Origin: Microthrixaceae bacterium
GTDB lineage: Bacteria > Actinomycetota > Acidimicrobiia > Acidimicrobiales > Microtrichaceae
Direction of reading: 5' to 3'
DNA length: 64,000 nucleotides
Assembly: GCA_027493675.1 (NCBI GenBank)
Contig: JAOSKI010000007.1
Span: 1-64,000, forward strand
Part shown: piece by piece, positions 1 through 9,813 of the stretch
Layout: each line of letters opens with the position of its first letter
Position numbering within the stretch: the stretch's first letter is position 1
Position numbers and translations under genes: made by a program
The notes under the pieces: generated by a model
Told to the model about the DNA's origin: nothing
Seen by the model: the letters and a program-made list of their open reading frames with translations, nothing else
The model's database searches: none

Positions 1-283
1 CCAGTCCGTAGTTCGCGAACATCGCATCGATGTCGGTGGTGTAGGTGTTCATCCGGACGATGTTCGAGAGGCTCATACCTGCCTCGGCGAGCACCGATTC
101 GAGGTTGTCGAGCGCCAGGGTGACCTGTGCAGCCATGTCGCCGGCGTGCTCCGGGGCACCATCTGGGCCCATGGAGCTCTGGCCGGCGAGGTAGAGCACA
201 TCGTTCGCGCCCTCGACGAGCTCGCCCTGGTTGAAGCCGAGCTCGACTGACCATTGCCAGGGGTTGACGGTGGTTCGCTTCAT
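1..283 (-). CDS. RidA/YjgF-family enamine/imine deaminase, C-terminus beyond window
   Basis: Ninety-four codons are visible; the gene runs off the left edge. It starts at an ATG with a GAGAGGA Shine-Dalgarno about 7 nt upstream. The protein opens KRTTVNPWQWS and continues with NQGELVEGANDVLYLAGQ, then VTLALDNLESVLAEAGMSL and NIVRMNTYTTD, the typical RidA/YjgF order. Family members are small trimeric cytosolic proteins that hydrolyse reactive 2-aminoacrylate-type enamines made by PLP enzymes; the catalytic Arg lies beyond the visible part. It sits just downstream of a LuxR-type regulator on the same strand. The family is confident; the substrate of this paralogue is unknown. Confidence 0.85.
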   Translation of the reverse strand, partial: MKRTTVNPWQWSVELGFNQGELVEGANDVLYLAGQSSMGPDGAPEHAGDMAAQVTLALDNLESVLAEAGMSLSNIVRMNTYTTDIDAMFANYGL

Positions 284-366
284 GGTTTGATCCTCTCGTG
301 TCGCTGTGTTGGCCCTTGTGGTTGCAGGCACCGACGCAGACAGGCGTTGATAGCCGTAGTTCGTTT

Positions 367-3141
367 CTACGCCAGCTGGAAGGCCGTGCGCCTCGTACCA
401 AAGTCGCATTGAGGGTCGGATCCGACCGTCGGGTGCTCGATCGAGCCCCCGACGCGCCCAGTTGCCGCCGAGCTCCCGGAAGCGTGCGATGGCGGCCGTG
501 CGCGACCTCACCCCGAGCTTGCGCATGAGTGAGGTCATGTGGGCTCTTGACCGTTCGTTCGCCGATGAAGAGCTGCTCGGCGATCGCTCGGTTGGAATCG
601 CCGACTGTGACCAGGTGCAGCACCTCCAGTTCACGGGTCGTCAGGCGCTCACCGGTCTCGGGTACGACGAGGCCTGCCACCGGGATCGGCCCGGCGAGTT
701 GCTGTAGGGCATGGGTCGCGAACACTCCGATCTCAGGATCGCCGCTGCACGCCTCGAGGACAGCTCGGTGCGCACCCGGCCCGTCCATCGCGAGGGAGAC
801 CGACACCGTCGATGAGGGAGAGCCTTGCAAGCATCGGGCGCGCTGTCTCGACTGCTTCGGTGTGTCTGCCTGACTCCAGTCTGACCGCTGCCAGCTCCAA
901 CTCGGGAAGGCCGGTCAGAAGGCAGAACCGGACCTGCTGGTGAAGGTCGTCGACCGCTGTCAGGGCGGCTTCGGCGCCCTCGAGGTCTCCCTCCTCACGA
1001 CACAACAGGGCATCGAGCACCCCGGCTGTCACCGTGGTGTCGGGTCGGTCAACGCCAGAGACGTCCCCGAGCAGTATCCGGGCGGTCCGTACCCGATCGA
1101 TCCGCCCGTCGTCGGGACCCGAGCGGGCGGTGGCATACGCGTACATGGCTCGTTCCTGATGATGGCGATCGGACTCGCCGAGGAGTCTCCGGGCGCCGTC
1201 GACGATCGTGGTCACGTTTCGATGATCGCCGGCCGCGAGCGCCACCCCCAGGCGGACCCGATCCGCGGCCATCGCCAGCCAGTTGAGGCTGCCCAGCTCG
1301 AGGGCCCGCTCATCCAGGCTGACCGACACTGCCTGGGCCTGCTCGATCCGGCCCGCAACCAGGTGGGCGGCGGCTCCGATGAGCTCCAGGTTGGTGATCG
1401 CCATGATGTCGCGATCGATGCGCCGCGCAAGCTCTGCTGCTCGGTCCGACAGCCATGCGGCCCCACGAGGAGCGAAGAGAAACTCGGTGCCCAACCCGAG
1501 CGCCACGGCCGAACGGCCGGCCTCGCTGCATGATGAGAAGGCCAGCGAAAAGGCCTCGTCCAGGCCGGATTCCACCGCTTCCCAGTCGGCACCGAAGTAG
1601 TCGAGCCAGAGCCTGCCTACGAGTGCCTTCGTGCGTTCGTCGGGTGTCGTGTCGAGGCTGAGCAACTCGTCGATCAGCTCAGCGGCTTGGTCGACCTGGC
1701 CCCATGCGAGGTGTGCTTCGGCCAGCCCGTAGGCGCCACGGGCGAATCCGGGCAGGTCATCGCTATCGCGCATCGTTGCCACCGCCGGCGCCAGTTGCCG
1801 GAGTGCGGTGGCCACATCGCCGTCCTCGACTGCTGCGAGACCTGCGAGCACCGCCGGCCACGGTTGGGATGCGAGCTGATCCTCGTCGAAGGCGGCCAAC
1901 CAGGAGCGTGGCACGCTGGTCCCGGGCGAATCCAGCATCTGTCTGCCGACCTCGGCCACCATGGTGCCCGCCGCCTCGACGTCGCCGATGTCCAGCAGGA
2001 GTTCGATGGCATGCATCGGCGGCGATGCCGCGGCGGCCCGCCGGTGAAGCTCCGCCCGTTGCTCTGGGGTGCAGCGGGCGGCGAGCTCGTTGCGGAGGAA
2101 GGCGGCGATGCGGTCCTGGTAGCGAAGCTCCTGGCCAGTGGTGCTGCCACCTGGCGGCGCCACAACCTCGGCCAGGCCGTGGCGCCGCACCTGCGTCAAC
2201 AGCGCGGCTGCATTCTCGGCCCCGGTGAGCGCAGCACAGGCCGAGGGGTCCAGCGACGCCAACAGCGAGGTCCGCAGGACGAACTCACGGAGCGTGGGGT
2301 CCATGGGATCCAGGACCTCCGTCCGCAGGAAGGCGTCGATGTCGAGATCCCCGGCGAGCGGGGGTATCGCCGTCTCGGGGCCCGGTGGCGTGGCCGAGGT
2401 GGCGTTGGCCGCGAGTAGCACTGCGGCCGCTGCCCAACCGCCCGAATGCTCCAGGATCAAGTCGGTGAGGATGTCGTCGTGGACATCCACGTCTGCGAGG
2501 ATGCCCGCCACCTGGGCCCGTGTGAGGCACAGATCCGACGCTCCCAGCTCGATGACCGTGCGCCGAACACGGCGTTGAGCGAGGTTGAACGGAGGCTCGA
2601 CGCGGCCGGCTGTGATGATGCGAGAAGACGGCCCCAGGTCATCGATCAGGCATTCCACGAGCCGGAGAGAACTCAAGTCCTGTAGGTGGTGGATGTCGTC
2701 GAGTATCACCACGGCGCCGTCCAACTCGTCGAGGTCGAGCGCCAGCGCTGTTCCAAGTTGGTGGGGCTCCGGCTGCGTCGAGGACAAGAGTCGGTCGATT
2801 CGCGCCGGTGAGTGATCGAATGTGAGGCGGATCGACGCGCGGAACGCGGCCGCCAGGACGCGGGGATCGTCGTCCTGGCGATCGAGGCGCACCCACAGCG
2901 GTCGCCGCCGGCCTGGCGCAGCCGACCACGCCGCCAGGGCGGTGCTCTTGCCGGAGCCGGCCGGCGCCACGACCGATACGTAGGGCACTCGACCCAGCGC
3001 CTCTGCCAGGCGGGCTGTTGTGGGGAACTCGCCCACCTTGCCCGGCAGCTCGGGCGGACGCAGCTTCCAGCCTGCAATCAGCGTGCTCGAGAGGTCATCC
3101 ACGTCACGAGAGTACGGGCATGTTCTCGGTCGCGACCGCAA
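367..3141 (-). CDS. LAL-type (MalT-like) LuxR-family transcriptional regulator, frameshifted
   Basis: Large ATP-dependent transcription activator. Near residues 59-68 lies a Walker A motif (APAGSGKST), and around residue 150 a Walker B motif (VVILDDIHHL). A long helical, TPR-like middle follows. A C-terminal LuxR helix-turn-helix (LTTRELEVLHLVTVGDSNRAIAEQL read in pieces, then GERTVKS, then MRKLGVRSRTAA) is encoded at about 520-660, but in other frames. Two shifts are needed: near 785-800, and near 545 where one extra C follows GTCAAGAGC. A third probably lies near the end, so the stop (TAG at 367-369) is approximate. A GTG at 3102 (VDDLSSTLIAG) is an alternative start. LAL regulators sense small ligands through the middle domain; the target here is unknown, though the adjacent ridA is a candidate. 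Confidence 0.8.
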
Positions 3142-3247
3142 TCACCCCGGCGAACTGATGGGTGTCATGCACGGATTTCGTGGCTGACGCCATTCAGTTG
3201 GCGGGGGGTGTGGTGGAGGTGGCGGGGGTGGGGGTGGGGAAGGTGGA

Positions 3248-4037
3248 TCAGTCCAGGATGTCGCGGTCGTTGAACACGCCGGCGGTGAGTGCCACCGCGA
3301 GGATCCCTACGAGTGGCATCGTCCACACCAACGGAGGCAGGGTAGGGCCGAGTGGTCCGCCCGTGGTGACGGCGTGGAAGGGGCTCGGCCACCGGAGCCA
3401 GTCGAGTGACTCCACGAGCCGGGAGACGAGGAACGCCACATAGGACCCAGCTGCGACCCCCTGCCGGGATGCCTATCGACCAGGCACGCCGACCCGTGGC
3501 GGCGGCCACGGCGAGTGCCAGCAGAGCGAACTCCACCCCGATGGACCACTGGCTCAGTGCGCCGAAGGCGGCAGCGCGCGGTGACACGCCCATGTCGAAC
3601 ACGAGCGAGACGACCCACACGGCGACACCCAGCACGCCGGCGAGCAGGCCGAGGCCGACGATGAGCCCGGCAGCCTTCTCGAACAGCACCTTCATGCGGG
3701 GGATCGGCATGGTGAGAACGATCGCCAGGGTGCCTGCCTCCTCTTCGCCGGCGAGCAGGCGTGCTCCGCGCCCGACCCCGTAGATGATGAACATCACCGG
3801 CAACACGATGCTGAAGAGCTCCGAGTTGAGGTAGCCCACACCGGTGTTCATCGCCGCGACGTTGAAGACCTCGGCCAGCTCACTGGGGTAGTTCTCGAGC
3901 AGGGCGTCGATGTTCGTGTCGGAAAACGACGGCCAGATCGCTCCCATCACCACGATGGTGGCCACCGTGCCGATGCCCCATCCGATGAGGCCCCGGCGCT
4001 GATCCCGGATCGACTTCGCGAACACGCTCGTGAGCAC
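3248..4037 (-). CDS. ABC-2 type transporter permease, frameshifted
   Basis: Integral membrane half of an ABC exporter. It starts at a GTG 2 nt after the stop of the ATPase gene, so the two are translationally coupled. Membrane segments are visible at GWGIGTVATIVVMGAIW, FSIVLPVMFIIYGVG, IVGLGLLAGVLGVAVWVVSL, SIGVEFALLALAVAAA and LVGILAVALTAGVF. The motif GARLLAGEEEAGTLAIVLT is the usual ABC-2 element after TM2. One shift near 3465 (after AWSIGIPAG) moves the true C-terminus (VAFLVSRLVESLDW to FNDRDILD, stop at 3248) into another frame. The substrate is unknown; such pairs often export lipids or drugs. Confidence 0.85.
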
Positions 4038-4039
4038 CC

Positions 4040-4950
4040 TCAGTCCTCCTCGTCGTAGTAGCTGAGGAAGAGGTCCTCGAGGTCGATCTCCTCGGACACG
4101 AGCCGTTCAACACCCAGCGGGGCCAGCATTCGCAGGACGTCTGCCATCGACCCTTCGACTGTGAGGTGGACCGTCCCGTCGATGCATGTCACCTCGCTCA
4201 CCGACTCCATTGTGTTGAAGCGCGCCCATCGGCGGCTCGACGCCGTCCTCCATGGTCACTGCGACGTGATGGCGTGTGGCGTCGCGCAGCTCCTCGACGC
4301 CTGCGGTCATCACGAGCCGTCCTGTCCGCACGATCGCCACCGTGTCGGCAAGCTCCTGCACCTCGCTCAGGACGTGTGAGGACAGGAAGACGGTCCGGCC
4401 GGCGTCGTGGTTCTCCCGGAGCAGTTCGAAGAACTCACGCTGCATGAGCGGGTCGAGCCCCCTGGGTCGGTTCGTCCAGCAGCACCAGCGGCGGATCGTG
4501 CATGAACGCCTGCACGATGCCGACCTTCTGGCGGTTGCCGTGGGACAGCGACCCGATGGGCTTGTCCAGGGCAAGACCGAAGCGGTCCGCCAGGGCCGTG
4601 ATCTCGGCGTCATCGACGTTGCCGCGGAGGCTGGACAGGTAGTGCAGGTACTCCTCGGCGGTGAGGTCCTTGTCCGCGGTGAAGTCACCGGGGAGGTAGC
4701 CCACCTCGCGGTGGAGGGCCCGGCGGTCGTTCACGATGTCGTGGCCGAGGACCCGTGCGGACCCCGAGGTCGGCTTCAGCAGGCCCATGAGCAGCCGGAT
4801 GAGCGTGCTCTTGCCTGCTCCGTTGGGCCCGAGGAAACCGAAGATCACACCCGTGGGCACCTCCATGTCCACCTCGGTCAGTGCCGCGACGTCCCCGTAG
4901 CGCTTCGTGAGGCCCTCGGTGCGTATAGCGGCGTCGCTCACGGCCCCCAC
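4040..4950 (-). CDS. ABC transporter ATP-binding protein, frameshifted
   Basis: ATPase partner of the downstream ABC-2 permease. Visible in order: Walker A GPNGAGKST, Q-loop region VGYLPGDFTADKDL, signature LSHGNRQKVGIVQAF, Walker B PLVLLDEPTQG, and H-loop VFLSSHVLSE. The protein is broken at about 4460 (between DEPTQG and LDPLMQREFF) and again near 4230 (after EDGVEPPMGA). The real C-terminus LMLxPLGVERLVSEEIDLEDLF ends SYYDEED at a TGA 2 nt before the permease start. The small C-terminal domain is typical of CcmA/NatA-like exporters. It begins with MGAVSDAAIRTEGLTKRYGD, next to the 26-nt repeat array. Confidence 0.85.
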
Positions 4951-4954
4951 CCTA

Positions 4955-5064
4955 CGGCGAACTGTCAGGTGCTCATTCCCAGGCGAACTGTCCGGTGCTC
5001 ATTCCCAGGCGAACTGTCCGGTGAGTCGCGGATTCCGCGCACCACACCGGACAGTTCGCCTGGG
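4955..5064. repeat. 26-nt tandem repeat (2.7 copies) plus a 20-bp inverted copy
   Basis: Three units start at 4955, 4981 and 5007 with a period of 26 nt. Each contains GCGAACTGTCMGGTG followed by a CTCATTCCC stretch; the third unit is truncated. A perfect inverted copy of the core lies at 5045-5064, pairing with 5004-5023 to give a 20-bp stem with a 21-nt loop. The block lies between the ABC ATPase start and the ubiB stop and supplies the last codons of the ubiB frame. It could act as a bidirectional terminator-like hairpin or be a dispersed (REP/MITE-like) element. No second copy was recognised in this window. Confidence 0.8.
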
Positions 5065-6669
5065 TGGCTCAGGGCTGGGGGTGGGACGAGGTAGCTGGCC
5101 GTGCTGGGTGGGGGTGGGATGGTCGGCATCGATGAAGGCCATCAGGTCGATGGCGTCGCCGTACTTCTGCTGGAAGTAGCCGAACACGGGGGTTATCTCA
5201 CCCAGGAGGTTCGCCTCGGGAGCGACCGAGGCGGCGAAGCCGTTCAGGTAGAGCAGGTTCTTGAAGAACAGCACCAGCTCCTTCGGCAGTCGCACGCCGT
5301 GGCGGGCGACTACCTGCACGAGCTTGCCGATCCGGTCTGCAAGCTCCGCGACGTCGGCGTCCTCCGCGAGATCGTGGGGCCGCACCTCCAGCTCGATGGC
5401 CTCCACCAGCACGTCAAGATCCATCTCCGGTGGTATCGCTCCGAAGTCGACCATCGCCTCGAGCTGGGCACGCACGTTCATGTGGGCGAACGCCACCAGG
5501 AACTGCCCCAGAGCCATGCGCTGTTGCGAGTTGAGGCGACCGACGATGCCGAAGTCGACCAGCGAGAGGGTGCCGGTGTCCTTGTCGAGCAGCACGTTGC
5601 CGGCGTGGAGGTCGCCGTGGAACACGCCGTAGATGAGCGTGTGCTCCAGCACGCCCTGGATTGCGAAGCGCAGCAGGTTCTGGCCGATCTGCTTGTCGAC
5701 CTCCACCGAGGTGTACGCGGCACCCGGAAGCTTCTCCATCACCAGCACCCGCGAGGTCACCAACCCCGGCACCGGTCGGGGGAACCGCACGTAGTCGGCT
5801 CCCGCGTGCTCGCCGGCAACCCCAAGCTCGACCATGTTGAGCGCCTCGATGCGGAAGTCGAGCTCTTCGAGCACGAGCTGGGCGAACAGCTCCACGAATC
5901 CGCTCGGGTTGCCCGCCCGGGCGACCTCGTTCACCTTCTCCGCGGCCCACGCAGCCGCGGCCATTGCGCGGATGTCGGAGATGAAGCGTTCGCGCAGACC
6001 GGGACGGCGGATCTTGACCACTACCTCCCGGCCGTCCTTGAGCACCCCACGATGCACCTGGGCGATCGAGGCGGCGCCGATAGGCACGGGATCGAACTCC
6101 TCGAAGACGTCCCGGACGCGGCATCCGAAGGCGCGGCGGATCACCAGTCGTGGCACGCGTGGGGGGAGGTGGGGAACCTCGTCGCGGCACCAGGCGAACG
6201 CCTCGACCCACTCGTCGGGCAGAAGACCGCCGGAGGTTGCGATGAACTGGCCGAGCTTCACCCACGCCGGCCCGCCTGCACGCACCAGCTTCTCGATGCG
6301 GTCCACCGAGCGGTTGGTGGACGCCGAGTCGGTGGACTCGGAACTGAACAGGGCCGTGGCGAGGTCTCCGAGTGCCATGAGCGCGACGTGTCCGGCGACC
6401 TTGCCGACGCCGAGCACCATCGACCCGTCGAGAGACGGCCGGGAGATCCGACGGGCTTCTGCGAGCAGCCGAGGCTGCTGGGCAGGGATCCGTTCGAGCC
6501 AGATCCGGGCCTGGTCGGCCAGCTCCGGCATGTCGGTCACCCACGGGGACTGCGCTATGAGCTCACTGCGCTCCGGAATCGACAGACGGCTGGGATCGAA
6601 CAAGGTCTTGGCTTCGATCTCACTCACCTTGCCCCCGGGTTCCAAGAAGTTGTCACCGGTAACATACAT
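4999..6669 (-). CDS. ABC1/UbiB-family atypical protein kinase-like protein
   Basis: UbiB/AarF family (ADCK-like) ATP-binding protein. The family signature KxGQ is present (AWVKLGQFIATSGGLLPDEW). It is followed by the Ala-rich nucleotide loop (GAASIAQVHRGVL), the VVVKIRRPG lysine, catalytic FHGDLHAGNVLL and metal-binding LVDFGIVGRL. UbiB-type proteins support isoprenoid-quinone or lipid metabolism at the membrane, although the C-terminal membrane helices of E. coli UbiB are not evident here. A start at the ATG at 6669 (MYVTGDNFLEPGG) is preferred; a TTG at 6681 and a GTG at 6627 are also open. The last ~39 residues (after FIDADHPTP) are Pro/Arg-rich and translated through the repeat, so the original stop may have been displaced. 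Confidence 0.85.
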   Translation of the reverse strand: MYVTGDNFLEPGGKVSEIEAKTLFDPSRLSIPERSELIAQSPWVTDMPELADQARIWLERIPAQQPRLLAEARRISRPSLDGSMVLGVGKVAGHVALMALGDLATALFSSESTDSASTNRSVDRIEKLVRAGGPAWVKLGQFIATSGGLLPDEWVEAFAWCRDEVPHLPPRVPRLVIRRAFGCRVRDVFEEFDPVPIGAASIAQVHRGVLKDGREVVVKIRRPGLRERFISDIRAMAAAAWAAEKVNEVARAGNPSGFVELFAQLVLEELDFRIEALNMVELGVAGEHAGADYVRFPRPVPGLVTSRVLVMEKLPGAAYTSVEVDKQIGQNLLRFAIQGVLEHTLIYGVFHGDLHAGNVLLDKDTGTLSLVDFGIVGRLNSQQRMALGQFLVAFAHMNVRAQLEAMVDFGAIPPEMDLDVLVEAIELEVRPHDLAEDADVAELADRIGKLVQVVARHGVRLPKELVLFFKNLLYLNGFAASVAPEANLLGEITPVFGYFQQKYGDAIDLMAFIDADHPTPTQHGQLPRPTPSPEPPRRTVRCGARNPRLTGQFAWE

Positions 6670-6897
6670 CGGTGGCCCCAACTATCGGCGATGGTCTGCG
6701 GACGTGTCAACCCACTGGGCGCGAAGCGTGATCACGACTCAGTGCCCCGTCAGATCGAGTGAGCGAAGCGGTGCTGTGACCGACGCTCGACCATGTCACA
6801 GCGTACTGTGCGCGCAATCGGTGGTGCCGAGATCGGCCGCTCACCGGCCGCCGATGGTCGCGTACCATGCGGCCATGGACCGCTCAGGATCGCTGCG

Positions 6898-7506
6898 GTG
6901 ACCCGCGGTCGTAGGGGTCGTCCGCGCAACGCCCCCAGCCGGGCCGACCGCCGCGACGAGTTGCTCGCCGCCGCCATCACGGCGATCCGCCGAGACGGCG
7001 CGAACATCTCCATGGCCCGCATCGCGGCGGAGGCCCGTATCACCAAACCCGTGGTGTACGCGCACTTCGGGGACCGGGCCGGCCTTGCTGCAGCGCTGGC
7101 CGGCCACATCGCAGACGACCTCATGGTGCGCATTGCGGACTCCCTGGAGGGTGCGGTGGGACTCGAGTCCACGGTGCGGTCCACTCTCGCCACTTTCGTC
7201 GACTTCGCCGATCGCGACCCCGAGCTGTTTGCGTTCCTGCTCGATGCCGGCGGCTCGCGCTCGGCGGACGCAGAGATCCATTCCCTCGTCGGAACCTTCG
7301 CCGCGTACATCGAACCTGCTGCCGGGATCGAGCTCGGAGCACGCGGTCTCTCGCCGCCGGAGGTGACCCTTCGTGTACGGGCGATCCTCGGGCTTGCCTA
7401 CACCACCGTCGCGTGGTGGCGCCGTGATGGACGCGACGAGTTCACCGCACATGGGATCGTGGAGCGACTCACGAGTCTCGTGATGGCGATCTTCGCTGTT
7501 CCCTGA
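6898..7506 (+). CDS. TetR-family transcriptional regulator
   Basis: An N-terminal TetR helix-turn-helix is clear: RADRRDELLAAAITAIRRDG, then ISMARIAAEARITKPVVYAHFGDRAGL, the canonical recognition helix. A helical ligand-binding domain of about 140 residues follows. The GTG at 6898 (VTRGRRGRPRNAP) gives the usual short basic N-terminus; upstream in-frame codons to 6793 look non-coding. It is divergent from ubiB, with roughly 230 bp between the two starts, so it may control itself and the UbiB gene. The ligand is unknown. Confidence 0.85.
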   Translation: MTRGRRGRPRNAPSRADRRDELLAAAITAIRRDGANISMARIAAEARITKPVVYAHFGDRAGLAAALAGHIADDLMVRIADSLEGAVGLESTVRSTLATFVDFADRDPELFAFLLDAGGSRSADAEIHSLVGTFAAYIEPAAGIELGARGLSPPEVTLRVRAILGLAYTTVAWWRRDGRDEFTAHGIVERLTSLVMAIFAVP

Positions 7507-7540
7507 AGGAGGGGGCCGCGTGCGGATCGGCGAACTGCCT

Positions 7541-7546
7541 TATAGT
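7541..7546 (+). promoter_or_regulatory. -10 element (TATAGT) for leaderless DedA gene
   Basis: TATAGT lies 7 nt before the GTG at 7554, matching the TANNNT -10 spacing of a leaderless actinobacterial transcript. No Shine-Dalgarno lies in front of either GTG (7545, 7554). Confidence 0.5.
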
Positions 7547-7553
7547 GGCAGGC

Positions 7554-8273
7554 GTGATCACAGCATTGATCAGTTCGCTCGATCCCGAGAAGCTGCTGCG
7601 CAGTGGCGGGTACATCCTGCTGTTCGCGATCGTCTTCGCCGAGTCAGGACTGCTCATCGGGTTCTTCCTTCCGGGTGACTCGCTGCTGTTCGTAGCCGGA
7701 ATGGCATCCGCCGGCACGCTCACATCCCAGGTCGGATCAGGATCGTTCCAGCTCAACATCTGGGTCGTGCTGATCGGTGTCTTCATCGCAGCGGTGGCAG
7801 GGGACCAGGTCGGCTACCTCTTCGGGGTCAAGGCGGGTCCGGCTCTGTTCCGCCGGCCGGACTCGAGGTTCTTCAAGCACGAACACCTCGAGACGGCACA
7901 GGAGTTCTTCGATCGTCACGGCCCTCGCGCCATCGTGCTGGCCCGATTCGTGCCGATAGTGCGGACGTTCTGTCCGATCGTCGCCGGTGCCGGTCGAATG
8001 CACTATTCGACCTTCGTTCGATACAACGTGGTCGGTGGTCTCATCTGGGGTGTAGGTGTCACGTCCCTCGGTTACTTCCTCGGCAACGTGGACCTGATCG
8101 CCAACAACATCGAGCTGGCTCTGATCCTCGTGGTGGCGCTCTCGTTGATCCCGGTCGTGATCGAGGTGGTCAAGTCACGTCGCGCCCGCATCAGGCGCTC
8201 TGCTGCGGGCGCGACCGCCTCGAGCGTGGACCCAGACTCCACCGCTTCGAGCGTGGACTCCACCACGTCCTGA
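7554..8273 (+). CDS. DedA-family (SNARE-associated/VTT domain) membrane protein
   Basis: Polytopic membrane protein of the DedA family, whose members act in envelope lipid flipping and proton-coupled homeostasis. The hallmarks are EKLLRSGGYILLFAIVFAES near the start, GFFLPGDSLLF, then AGDQVGYLFGVKAG, FFDRHGPRAIVLARFVPIVR and VAGAGRMHYSTFVRYNVVGG. The conserved Arg pair in ARFVPIVRTF is present. A Ser/Thr-rich cytoplasmic tail with a repeated ASSVDSTTS-like phrase ends the protein. The GTG at 7554 is chosen because of the -10 element; the GTG at 7545 is in the same frame. Confidence 0.9.
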   Translation: MITALISSLDPEKLLRSGGYILLFAIVFAESGLLIGFFLPGDSLLFVAGMASAGTLTSQVGSGSFQLNIWVVLIGVFIAAVAGDQVGYLFGVKAGPALFRRPDSRFFKHEHLETAQEFFDRHGPRAIVLARFVPIVRTFCPIVAGAGRMHYSTFVRYNVVGGLIWGVGVTSLGYFLGNVDLIANNIELALILVVALSLIPVVIEVVKSRRARIRRSAAGATASSVDPDSTASSVDSTTS

Positions 8274-8323
8274 TTCCTGCTGGTCGTGATTCCTGCCGTG
8301 GAGGAGGGCGGGATGACGACGTC

Positions 8324-9664
8324 TCAGATCAGCTGTCCTGCAGAGGTGCTTCGCGGAGCAGGGGTTCGGCGACGGCCCTGTCCGTCCCTTCCTGACACAC
8401 CACCAGGGCGCCGGCCCGAGCGACACGCGATCCGCCAGACGAACGCCACCACCAACACCACGGTGATGGCCATCGACAGCCGACCGATGAGAGAGGTAGC
8501 AGGGTCCGATCGACCGTACTGGTAACCCGCCGCCATCAAGGTGGCTCTCGTGGACACGATCGCGAGGAGCACCAGATCCCCCGAGAGCGCAAGCGTCGGA
8601 AGCCCGAGGAAGAGGTACCACGGATAGGTGTAGCTGGACATCATGCCGAACACCGACAGGGCGCTGCCGGCTGCACGCGGTGCTCCGGTGTCACGACGGT
8701 GCACCCAAGCGATCCACAGAACCACCGCGTAAAGTCGCCGCGGTCGCCAACAGCGTCACAGTGGTGGGTTCCACCTCGACGGTCAGTTGGAGCGGTCTCC
8801 ACGTCGATGCCCGCGTGATGATCCGGACGTGTCCCGGCGCTCGCGTTGTCGAGTGAGCCTTCGATGAGCAGCCCGGTGGCGGCCAGCACCACACCTGGAA
8901 TCGCCGCCAGCTTCAGAGCGTCCGTCTTCCGTCGACGGGCGAAGGTGATGACCACCAACGGCACCACCACGAACACAGCGGTGAGCTTGATGCTCGCTGC
9001 CACGGCGACCAGCACTGCGCAGCGCACGATGCGGTCCTGATCGAACGAGATCACCGCGGCGAGCAGCACGGCGGCGACGATCGCATCGTTGTGCCCCTGC
9101 TGACCAGGCTGATCCACACGAACGGTTGCAGGGCGACCAGCGTCAGCGCCGCCACGTGGCGCCCCCGTGCCAACACCCACAGGCACCACAGGACCGCCGA
9201 GGCGGCGAGGAGTTGGAATCCGATCCGCAGCACCGGCAGCGAATCGCCGGCGATCCAAGTGAGCAGTGCGCTGAAGGCGGTGAACAGCGGTCCGTAGCCG
9301 GCCGGGGTGTGTCGCCACCCCACGACCGGGTAGACCACGTCATGGGGGAACATCGCCGGTACGGAGTTGTACGGGTCGACGCCGTACTCGGACAACATCC
9401 GGCCGTAGAACGCATATGACCACAGGTCGTGTGAGGCGATGGGGCCCTCACGACGGCAGTCAGGGCGAGCACCGCAACGGTCGGCCACAGCAGGCGGGGT
9501 GCTGCACCGCTCGACCGTACGGCGTGCGCCGCCGTCAGCGAGGCGATCAGCCCGACGCACATGAGCGCGACGGCCGAGGTGCCCCTGAGCGAGAGGACCA
9601 GCACCACGACCGAGCAGACCCCCGCGACGAGGACTGGGAGTTCGGCGCGCGTCGAGCAGTGCAT
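8324..9664 (-). CDS. GT-C fold polyprenyl-phosphate mannosyltransferase-like protein, heavily frameshifted
   Basis: Multi-pass membrane glycosyltransferase resembling the actinobacterial MptA/MptB (alpha-1,6-mannosyltransferase) family. It is pieced together from at least five frame segments. These run: N-terminal helices AELPVLVAGVCSVVVLVLSL; the diagnostic loop SHDLWSYAFYGRMLSEYGVDPY (DxxSYxxxGxxxxxGxDPY type); HTPAGYGPLFTAFSALLTWIAGD; NDAIVAAVLLAAVISFDQ; VAASIKLTAVFVVVPLVVI; MMSSYTYPWYLFLGLPTLAL. Breaks fall near 9440, 9100, 8810, 8740 and 8400. The order of parts matches one gene of about 445 codons. It would use decaprenyl/polyprenyl-phosphomannose on the outer face of the membrane for glycan or lipoglycan assembly. 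The family is fairly sure; the linkage is not. Confidence 0.7.
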
Positions 9665-9813
9665 GGACCCGGGATCCTACGGGCGCGCGACGGCACCGAC
9701 CACGCTTGCCGAGGCCGCGGAACGTAGAGCACCGGTGACACACGTCGTCCGACAACGGAGCGACAACGCCCATCTGTTGTGGGAACCCACGCCGAAGCCA
9801 CCATTATGGAGCC

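Noticed and set aside
4955-5064. CRISPR-like array
   Set aside because: Units are contiguous with no unique spacers, one copy is inverted, and no cas genes are near.
5101-6762. 553-residue open frame on the plus strand
   Set aside because: It is the antisense of ubiB, which carries every family motif; the plus-strand product is low-complexity and unlike any protein.
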